Positions 56,036 to 64,000 of a DNA stretch of 64,000 nt are shown here, piece by piece. The notes beneath the pieces are model-generated. The model made no database searches. It saw only the letters and a list, made by a program, of their open reading frames with translations, and had not been told where the DNA came from. The stretch is from Procambarus clarkii (Eukaryota; Arthropoda; Malacostraca; Decapoda; Cambaridae), in contig NC_091181.1 in NCBI RefSeq assembly GCF_040958095.1, positions 25,010,600 to 25,074,599 of the forward strand, in the 5' to 3' direction. Each line of letters opens with the position of its first letter. Position 1 is the stretch's first letter. The position numbers and the translations under genes were made by a program.

Positions 56036-56106
56036 CTTTCCTAGTAAGAGAACTGTCATCGTATAGTGATCCTGTGAAGATTCCAGTCGCTCCTTCAACA
56101 AGATAC
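56036..56106 (-). CDS. WSCD-type sulfotransferase, most 5' exon in the window
   Basis: Minus-strand acceptor attattcag and donor ag|gtatga. 71 bp reading YLVEGATGIFTGSLYDDSSL then TRK, which matches the L-L-E-x-x-T-G-I-x-T-G-S region that follows the 5'-phosphosulfate-binding loop of WSCD proteins. The loop itself (GSGNTW-type) must be in an exon beyond 56106; I do not find it before the right edge. Confidence 0.82.
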
Positions 56107-58740
56107 CTGAATAATAAAAAAGCAACAAAATATTAATAAATTTTAATAAATCTTGATGTTTAAACTGAAAATATGTAAGTACTCTTCTTCACATATTGTA
56201 TTAGAAAAAGGAAAAAAAATCCAGCTTGTATTTCAAATAACTAGTTGTTAATATAAAATCCTTAATTATTTCTGTTAATAAAACTATTACTTAGCATGAA
56301 CAAGTGTCAAGGTGTGCGTTCTGAACTTTCATAATTTAGAAAATTCCAAATTGTAACATTCTTAGTTACGTTGTAACTCTTGGTCACCTCCAGCAGCATG
56401 AAGGTAATGAATTAAAAAAGATCCATTGCCTTGGCTGAACTTCTAGAAACTTTACATATCATTTACAAAGCCAGTGTCTTTGACGTGCCATCAGTCTCCT
56501 TTCCCTGTTGAGGCACTACACATGGTCGCCCTCAAGTAAAATTGGATAATTATAGTATGAATATTAATATGACTGAATGAAGGATAATTATTATTATTAA
56601 TTAACTTTTACTTTATTATTCACCTTTTCTGGGGGGAGCCCCGTCGGCTCCCCTGAGCTTTACCAGGCTGATATGCTAATGTCAGACTTTGGCATCAGTC
56701 ATGTGTATGGAGTTCTAGGGCCTACCGGGGACCACGGCCAGAACCTGGCCCCCCTCAGAGAGGCAAGGGGAGCAATGGCCTATAGAAACCCCCGTGTGGT
56801 AGGAAGCATTCTATGTCTGCCATCGACTGGGTCAAGCATCCAGAAAGGTAAGCATTCCAAAACAAACCCCTATTCTGGTGAAAATTGCTACCTAAAGCCG
56901 AACTAGTGGATAAAACTCTTCAACAGAAAACAAGGAAACTAGTATGACGTCATACGTCACCGCGCCGCTGTCTGCGCAGCTCCCCCCTCCCCGGGAGGGG
57001 GAAGGGGGAGCCCCAGACCTCCCACGCTGGCTATCCACCCATCAGTTCTTCGGCTGATGCTATAGGCACCGGTTATGTGCTCCGGCTCCAGTGGTTGTTT
57101 CAGCACTGTACCTAGAGTGTGGTGTCTGTTTTCTAGGTGGTGCGTGAGCCGGGAGTGATTCTCCAGTACTCGGGCTGCATGCGCCTAGGGTTCCCTTCCT
57201 TAGGTGCCCTGTAAGTACTGCCCTTGGGGCTTGGGGCTGCCTTCCACAAGTTTCTTGGGTCCAACCCTGGCTTGGCCATTTACTGCTTGGTTTTCGGCCG
57301 CTCTTTGTGTGCTCGGGTGTTCTGTCACCCTTGTTCGCCTTAGAGTAAGGGGCAGTTTTTGCACTGGTGGGGCGCAGGGTACTGTGCAGCTTGTCTTTAC
57401 CAATCATACCGGCCGGCTCTGTTCCGCCTGGGTACGCTGTCCTCTTGCAGGGTGTTCTTTTTCTTTTTGTTTACCTACCTGGTGGGGGGGTCTGCCTTCA
57501 TTTTTGCCCCTTGTGTCCCTTGTGTTCTGAGTATTTTCTGGTGGTACCCCCTGCTAGGTCCCCGTGAGTGTACACGTCCCAGGGGTTCAGCTCTTAGAAA
57601 GTTGTTTGGTAGCTTTGGGTACCAGTTAGCAGTACCCTGCCTGGGATTACCTGAGCGCAAGTCCTCTTATAGTAAATGCTCGGGACCCTGGGAAACCCCT
57701 GGGGGCACGCGGGTCCGATGGATGTGACCCCAGAGTCCCCCCCTCGCTTCCAGCGAGTTTGAGGGTTGCTCTCACCCTTTGTCTCTGGGTGACTCTGTTT
57801 TGCCTCCGTCTGCTGCCTGTGGGATCGGTGACACCTTCGACCCGGAGTCCTGCGAGTTTGGTTGCTCGTTGTGGCTCGGTTACCCAGTTGTGCTGACTAA
57901 GCGGGTGCGGGCAGCAGGGGCGTTGCACTTGAGCCTTGGTGGTGGCAACGTTCTCGTGGTTTCCTCCCCGGGAGCCCCGGGGCTGCCCCGTTTTAGTTCG
58001 TTTTGGGACTTGGGGGGTGTTGGTTGCTTCAGTTCCATCCACGCCCCCTTGTCTTTCCCCTGGATCACCCTTCCTGCCTGCATCCGGTTCCTTACCGTCT
58101 GTAGGTTCGGGGCGGGGTTTTTTATGGTGTTGAGACTCGGGCAGTCTCGGGGAATTCCCCTTCCGGGGTAGTGACGGGGGCATTTGAGCCTGTTCCTCCA
58201 GCCGTGTTGTATGAGTCTGCCAGTGGGCTCCCTTCCTTAGTGTTTTCACGGTTGCCCCGGTTTTCTGGTATGGCCGGGGCTTTGGGGGAACGGCTCGGCC
58301 CCGGGGCCTGTCGTGTAGGTTCCCGGGGCTGGGGAGGGGCTGACTTGGGGGGCCTTGACCCCGTTGGACCCTGTGGGGTTTTTTATCCCCCTCTAGGCAA
58401 GGCTTGTGGTTACGTGGAGTGGGGTCTTTCCTCCCCACTCGCCGTACGTGCTGTTGGGCGTCGGCCCCTCCCCGGGCTCGGTTCCTTGGCCTTAGAGTCG
58501 GTTGGTTCCATCCTGTGGGTGGATGTTTCCTCCCACCCTTTTTTGGGACGGTGTTTTCGTCATGTTTCCCCGTTTGATGGGGTTCTACGTGACTTCTGAT
58601 CTCGGGTGCGCCTGCGCCTTTGTGCGCCTTCGGGACTAGTGTTGGCTTCTGTGTTCTCGAGGGTTCGGGGAGGTTTTTCGCTACTTCCCGCATTATTGGA
58701 ACGTCTGTCGGCTCCTCGTCCTTGTCGCCGTTTTGGGCTA

Positions 58741-58960
58741 CTTGTGGGCCGGTTGGGCTACTTGTGGGCCGGTTGGGCTACTTGTGGGCCGGTTGGGCTA
58801 CTTGTGGGCCGGTTGGGCTACTTGTGGGCCGGTTGGGCTACTTGTGGGCCGGTTGGGCTACTTGTGGGCCGGTTGGGCTACTTGTGGGCCGGTTGGGCTA
58901 CTTGTGGACCGGTTGGGCTACTTGTGGCCCTGTTGGGCTACTTGTCGCCCGGTTGGGTTC
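58741..58960. repeat. 20-bp tandem array, 11 units, open in all three forward frames
   Basis: The unit is cttgtgggccggttgggcta; the first eight copies are identical and the last three carry 1-4 changes each. Because 20 is not a multiple of 3, every forward frame reads the same 20-residue cycle (GYLWAGWATCGPVGLLVGRL and its rotations). It sits inside the gag/pre-RT part of DIRS-3 and is absent from DIRS-1 and DIRS-2. Confidence 0.97.
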
Positions 58961-59628
58961 CTTTTTGGGCTCTCTTTGCTTCTTTGGCCGGTTTTATTGT
59001 TCCTGCTTCCTCTTTTGGCTACTTTTCTAGTGCAGTAGTCCTGGTTGGCGCCTTCCCGCAGAGAGGGTTGTGCGGTTCGGCCAGCGTGTCATGCGCATGC
59101 GCCGTGGAGTTTGTTTTGGTCTGGGCGGTGTTTCAGTGCTAGTGTTTTGCGCCCTTTTTTGCTACAGTGCTTCGCCTCTCATTCTACTCCCTGGCTGCGG
59201 TATGTGCCCCTTCGCTCCGGGGGTGTCCTGGTTCCCAGTTGTGGGGAGGACGCCGCGGTTTTCCCTGTGTCATGGGTGTGGGCCGCCTCCTTCGCCTCTC
59301 CCTGCTCTCCTGCGGGTCCGGCAGGGTCCGGCTCTGGCGTCTTCACCTGGCGGTGCTACCAGGTTCTTCTGGGCACGGTTGAGTCGTGTCAAGTTCGTGC
59401 CACCGTTCGCCAGGTGAGTTTCTGCGGTCTGGCGTCTTTTGGCCGGGCGCTGGATGCGGTGTTTTTTATATACCTGTCTTTATTTAGGTATATTTTTGTA
59501 CGACTGAGACCGTTCGCACACCAGTGACTCCCTTTTTCAACCCTTCCTGTCCCCCTCATGTGCATGTCCAACCCATGCTAGAGTCATTCAGGGGACCCAC
59601 CTTTTTTCATGTTGTGAGGTGTGGGGGT

Positions 59629-60045
59629 TGTAGGGTTGGTTCTGTACTCAACTGGTAAGGCTCCTGGCTGTGCTTGCAGGGTTTGAGCTCTGGCTCTTGG
59701 GTCCCGCCTATCTGGTAGAACTTGCGGGATAGTACCAGTGGAGTGCAATGGTGCTATAGGCAATATTGGGGAACACTGTATTACCATCAGAGGTCTGTGG
59801 TTGTTACACGACCTACTTGCGAGCATAAGCCTTCTTGCTGGTTTGTCTGTGGACTTCCAGGGCACACTAGCCTGTTTTCGTATAGCAGTTCCGGCCCATC
59901 CTGGTTGTGGGGGTTTGTGGGCCGGCGGGCCGCTCCTAGCAGCTGCCTGGTGGGCCATCCTCTGGCCGGTCTAGCCTGCCCTTGGGCCGGGCTTGGGGTG
60001 TAAAAGAATTCCCAGTACAGTACCCCATCCAGCAGGTATCGAGCG
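59629..60045 (+). mobile_element. Composite SINE-like insert: tRNA-like head plus LINE A 3' end
   Basis: The head (59629-59710) has an A-box-like tactcaactgg and a B-box-like ggtttgagctc. From about 59731 to 60045 it matches the last ~310 bp of LINE A (10630-10930): ggtgctataggcaatattgg, ccatcagaggtctgtggttg, gggcttggggtgtaaaag, ccatccagcaggtatcgagc. It could be a SINE using the LINE A tail, or a LINE A fragment beside an unrelated tRNA-like stretch. Confidence 0.5.
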
Positions 60046-61782
60046 GGGTTTCTCCGCCGTTGGTCGCCTGGTGCAGGTTTCTGGGACTGTTGGGTTTTGT
60101 TGTGTCTCCGTTGGCCCTGTCTGGGGTCTGCCTGCTCCGTTCTCTGCCTTTGCAGAAGGGAGTTGCTATTTCCATGTTGCATGTTGCGGTGGTGCCTGTT
60201 GCTGCTGCTGCGCGTGTGCATTGGTACCGTGTTTCACGGTGGCGTGTCCTTGTTCCTGTGTCCGGTTGTGGTGTGGCACTTTGCTACTGTTTTGTGCTTG
60301 GGGATTGCGTGGGTGTTTTCTGTCCCTCCCTGATTGTCCACCCCTGGTTGTTTTCCTTTTTTTTTTTGTGCTTCTGCTCTTTCTTCCTGCCTCCTCTGCA
60401 GCAGGGGTGTTCTGCGTGTGTTCTTGGGCATTTTTCAGCCTGTGTCCTGTGTTGTGCTTCTTTGTCTTGGTCTATTGCAGTTGTTCGTACCCCTTGGTTC
60501 GGGTACTGTTCTGGCGGCGACCCTTCTGCCTTCTTTGGTTTCCTAGCTTGCCCTGCCGGTTGTTTTTTTTTTTGGGGGGGGGGTCTTGCGATGTCTCGCG
60601 TCGGACCCGTCGTTTCTGAAATCCTGGCGGGCTTGCATGCTTTGGGGAGTTTTTTCTGTTCGGCAGATGTTCCATCTCCTTGTGCCGCCTGGGTTTTGGT
60701 GGTCGCGCCCGAGATCTTCCCGCGGCTCCGCCTTTTCCTGGGCTTGGAGGGGCCTTGTCGGGGCTGCTATGTTCTGCCTCGCGGTCTCGCCTCCGGTTGG
60801 TGGTCGGGTGGCTTCGTGGTAGGTGTTCCACCTGCGTGCTTCTCTTGGCGACAGTATGGGGTATTTTGGCGGCCCTTCCTTTTCCTGTCCCTTCTTAGGT
60901 GGTTACTCTTGTTAGCTTGGTTTACTCTCGGCTTGGTTTTCTGGTGGGGGTTGGGGGCCGTCGTCTTGCCACATACTGTCGCCTCTTTTCGTGCGACGCT
61001 GGCGGAGCCGCTTCAGCTTGCTTTCGGTTTTGGTGTTACTTCTGCACCGTTAGAAAGCTGTCTCGTGCGTCGTTTCACCTCCGGCCTGTTCGTGCGCCGC
61101 TTGCACCATCCTGGTCTCTGGTCAGCGTGCTCTGTCTTCTCCTCGGTTGGTAGTGCCCCTTCGGTTCCGGTGTGTTTTTTCGTCGGCTCTTTCCTTTTGG
61201 ACTTTCCCTCTGGGAGTCGAGTCGCCGAGTTTTCTTGCTCCTTCGGTTTTAGCGTTTTAGTTGTTCGGTGGCAGCAGTCTCCATTTTTTCTGGCGCGGGG
61301 TGGGGCTGCTGCATTCTGGAGGGGGTCCAGGGTTTGTTGGTGCATCGTTGGTCGGGCCGGGGGTGTGTCGTGTATTGTGTTCAGTGGCGGCCCTCCACTG
61401 TTGTTTGCGTGCCACGGTGTTTGGGTCCGGAGTGCGTTTTGCGTTGATCTGGTTCTGTTCTTCCCGGTTCGTGGGTGATGGTGTCCCGGGTGGTCAGCAG
61501 TGTTCTTGCGGCTAAGCTGCCTGTGTTCTTCCCTCATGCCTGTGGCATTTGTGGCTTCGCTGCTCTCGCTGCCGTCTGGGCGTTGTGGCCTTGCTGTCTT
61601 TCGGGCATGGATTTTTGGTGTTCGTGCGGGGGCCTTGCTGCTCGTTGTTCACGTGTTGTTCCTGGGATTTTTCGGGGCTGTGGCACCTTGGGTTGGCGTT
61701 TGCTGCCGGTTGTCTCGCTTCCGTGGGGGGTGCATGGTGTCCGCCTCCCGGTTCTGTCCCTTTGACCTTCCTCTGTGGGTAG

Positions 61783-61875
61783 TTAGCTCTGGGGAGCCGA
61801 CGGGGCTTCCCCCAGAAAACCAGCATTGAATGTAATGAAACGCCATTTTCTGGGTGATACCCGGAGGCTCCCCGG
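61783..61875 (+). repeat. DIRS-3 internal complementary region (circle-junction copy)
   Basis: gagccgacggggcttccccc then agaaaa is the reverse complement of the left end. It is joined directly to ccagcattgaatgtaatgaa, acgccattttctgggtga and so on, the reverse complement of the right end at 62383. Nearly perfect match to both ends. Confidence 0.88.
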
Positions 61876-62383
61876 CAACCCTCCCTCCCTCCGGTCGGCG
61901 GTTTTTCACGTGTTTTGACATCCAGCCTCAGAACTGATGGGTGGATAGCCAGCGTGGGAGGTCTGGGGCTCCCCCTTCCCCCTCCCGGGGAGGGGGGAGC
62001 TGCGCAGACAGCGGCGCGGTGACGTATGACGTCATACTAGTTTCCTTGTTTTCTGTTGAAGAGTTCTATCCACTAGTTCGGCTTTAGGTAGCAATTTTCA
62101 CCAGAATAGGGGTTTGTTTTGGAATGCTTACCTTTCTGGATGCTTGACCCGGTCGATGGCAGATACAGAATGCTTCCTACCACACGGGGGTTTCTATAGG
62201 CCATTGCTCCCCTTGCCTCTCTGAGGGGGCCAGGTTCTGGCCGTGGTCCCCGGTAGGCCCTAGAACTCCATACACATGACTGATGCCAAAGTCTGACATT
62301 AGCATATCAGCCTGGTAAAGCTCCGGGAAGCCTCCGGGTCTCACCCAGAAAATGGCGTTTCATTACATTCAATGCTGGTTTTT

Positions 62384-63155
62384 TGACAATGTTTATGTCT
62401 TTCTACCCTACTGTTCATTCACCTGTTTTGTTGTAGGTGTCAGAGTGGGTTGAACTGTGCATTATAGTAAATTAAACTAAATCGATTAGATCAGATCTTT
62501 ATATTATGCAAAGGCCAACAACTTGTCAATCTTTATTTACCCTGTACCCTCTAATATTTCATCACATATTTCTGAATACAAATACTTCCAAAATTGTGTA
62601 CTGTGCAGTATCTTAAGTCCTCAGATTTCTAAAATCTTCCCTTCAAGCCACACCATATTCTTAATCCTTTCTTTCAATCACCAACTCATTTTAAACCACT
62701 GAGCATTCTTTATTTACATTTCTTTGTCATTCTTTCTGTGATAATAATAATTACTGTACAGGTACTTATAATATCGGTATGCTCTCTTGTTCTTAGAGAC
62801 AGGAAGCTTATTAGGCTAATCAAGGTAGCCGTAGCCAACACATGTCCATTCATCCTAGGATGTAACCAACAAAATTTGACAAACTTCCGGGTACCAACAC
62901 CTGTATCAACTGCTAGGTGAACAGTTATCAGATGTAGGGAAACATGCCAAAATGATTCAACCTACTAGGAAATCAAACCTAAAATCCCAAGACCAACTGG
63001 TTATGAGCCAACAGAACTAACTACTGGTCGAGACCTTACCTTTACCTACCCTCCTAAACTTCACTGTGAAAGGCTACCAACCTGCTGAAGCTAATATCTC
63101 TTGGGTTTATAAGTATGTTATGCTCTCCTTCCACCTTAAATAGAGGAAGATTCTT
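62384..63155. other. AT-rich sequence, probably intron of the sulfotransferase gene
   Basis: Nothing recognised. No exon for the PAPS loop is found on the minus strand. Confidence 0.4.
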
Positions 63156-63430
63156 TATATTTTATTTTTTATTTATATATACAAGAATTCTTACATTCTT
63201 GTAATGCTAATAGTACACATAGCATTTCGGGCAAGTCCTTAATCTTAATTTTTCCCAGAATACAACTGCCAAATCGTTTAACAACCAGGTACCAATTCAC
63301 TGCTGGGTGAACAGAGGCTACAGTTAAAGATTGGCGCCCAGTCAATCCTCCCCAGCCAGGATACGAACCCATGCCAAATCGCTCGCGAAGCCCCAGGCGA
63401 GTGTTTTACCACTGTGCCATGGGGACTGCA
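63156..63430 (-). mobile_element. tRNA-derived SINE, family 3, with a LINE B-like tail
   Basis: Minus-strand reading: a tRNA-like head with A box tggcacagtgg and B box ggttcgtatcc, then a body with cacccagcagtgaattggta. The tail begins tgcccgaaatgctatgtgta, which matches the LINE B 3' end (tgcccgaaacgctttgtgta on the minus strand at about 2740-2760). It ends in an AT-rich tataaataaaaaat. Confidence 0.78.
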
Positions 63431-64000
63431 GGATATAAAAGGTTGGATCCAGTGAACTAAATGGCAAAAACTCTTAATCAAAGCACTGCCAGTTTTTTTT
63501 GCTTTCCAAACCAGCACCTGTGAGACAATGGTCAGGAAATCAGTGATACAAAGTTACCTCAAATCCTATCCCAGCTAAGAAAACAGAAGTCTTAAATGGG
63601 AAAAAGAGTATCTCCAGCCTTAAAAAATTATTAACTTACCTAAACAATCGACCCCTATTTGCCAAATCATTACGAGATACAATCACGATGTATGCCGGGA
63701 GGTTCTAGTTAGTGCAGCTGGTGTCAAGTTAGGTACAGCCATTTGAGGGTAAGTGGGGTTATGAATGGCTGTTAAGTGTCCGGAGTTCTCATTGGCAGTC
63801 ATGCATATGACAACACTGGGAAGCTACAATACTGTGCTTGTGAACTTACCTGAGAGCCTTTGTTCATTTTGAGTGGATAACTTTGACTCTAGTGCTTATA
63901 TGGTCTTGCAGGGTTGCTACATTCCCTATGACACCAGTCTTTATGTCAAATGTTCCCGACTATTATTACATGCCTTCCAGGTGCTCTGGAACTTGTGCCT
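63431..64000. other. Window edge, no feature supported
   Basis: Ordinary sequence; no exon with matching similarity seen on either strand. Confidence 0.4.

Larger units (their letters stand above)
56625..62383 (+). mobile_element. DIRS-3 : DIRS1-like retrotransposon, nearly full length, decayed
   Basis: About 5.76 kb. Left ITR 56625-57060, right ITR about 61930-62383, internal complementary region 61783-61875. A gag-like region lies at about 57800-58050 (GDTFDPESCEF as in DIRS-2), then a 20-bp tandem array (58741-58960), a SINE-like insert (59629-60045), and tyrosine recombinase relics (60690-61790, parallel to DIRS-1 19060-19760). I do not find the RT YLDD box, so RT is deleted or unreadable. 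It is inserted close upstream (minus sense) of the first visible sulfotransferase exon, so it probably lies in that gene's intron. Confidence 0.85.

Noticed and set aside
57647..58693. 348-residue minus-strand open frame rich in Pro, Arg and Gly
   Set aside because: It lies opposite the gag region of DIRS-3 in GC-rich DNA; such sequence gives long chance frames. No domain, and DIRS coding is on the + strand.
59982..61478. 498-residue plus-strand open frame
   Set aside because: It is in the wrong frame for the recombinase motifs, Trp/Cys/Phe-rich, and gives no recognisable domain. A chance frame in G/T-rich decayed DIRS sequence.

Overview
This is a eukaryotic, intron-bearing, repeat-dense nuclear window. 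The mix of repeats suggests a decapod crustacean, possibly a crayfish or a relative: DIRS1-like retrotransposons with inverted terminal repeats, several CR1/Jockey-type LINEs, tRNA-derived SINEs, a Penelope-like element, a pogo/Tigger element and TTAA-flanked piggyBac-like non-autonomous elements. The organism is inferred from repeat style only, because no diagnostic host marker is present.

Only two host genes can be supported. On the + strand, two coding exons (14407-14607 and 31708-32552) join in phase across a 17.1 kb intron. They encode a protein that resembles C18orf21/RMP24, the RNase MRP-associated family (C-x2-C pair, basic helix, second C-x2-C pair, hydrophobic FLASL C-terminus). On the - strand, four exons (56106-56036, 53076-52973, 52314-52173, 49643-49240) join in phase into the C-terminal part of a WSCD-type carbohydrate/sialate sulfotransferase. 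Its first exons lie beyond the right edge.

Layout. 1-13968 is a LINE pile-up. A minus-strand fragment (C') comes first. An old SGNH-esterase/endonuclease/RT LINE (A) is then split by two later insertions: LINE B (minus) and LINE C (plus, with an unbroken 971-codon endonuclease-RT frame). A fourth, decayed LINE (D) carries a SINE. 13969-14240 is a second SINE family. 14407-32552 is the RMP24-like gene. Its intron holds a 5.5 kb DIRS element, foldback elements, three tRNA-SINEs and three piggyBac-like elements, one nested in another and one inverted. 32553-46337 is intergenic: a MITE, a SINE, and a broken DIRS element enclosing a Penelope-like element that is itself interrupted by a solo LTR. 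46338-47741 is a Tigger-type transposon lacking its DDE domain. 49240-56106 is the sulfotransferase gene; its introns hold an 18-copy 26-bp minisatellite, a 4-copy 25-bp one, a DIRS terminal-repeat relic, a piggyBac-like relic and a SINE. 56625-62383 is a second nearly full-length DIRS element with a 20-bp tandem array and a LINE-tailed SINE-like insert. 63156-63430 is a minus-strand SINE whose tail resembles that of LINE B.

Most sequence here is transposon-derived. The most informative signals are structural: insertion order, clean target duplications, inverted pairs, circle-junction copies in the DIRS elements, and SINE tails shared with LINEs.
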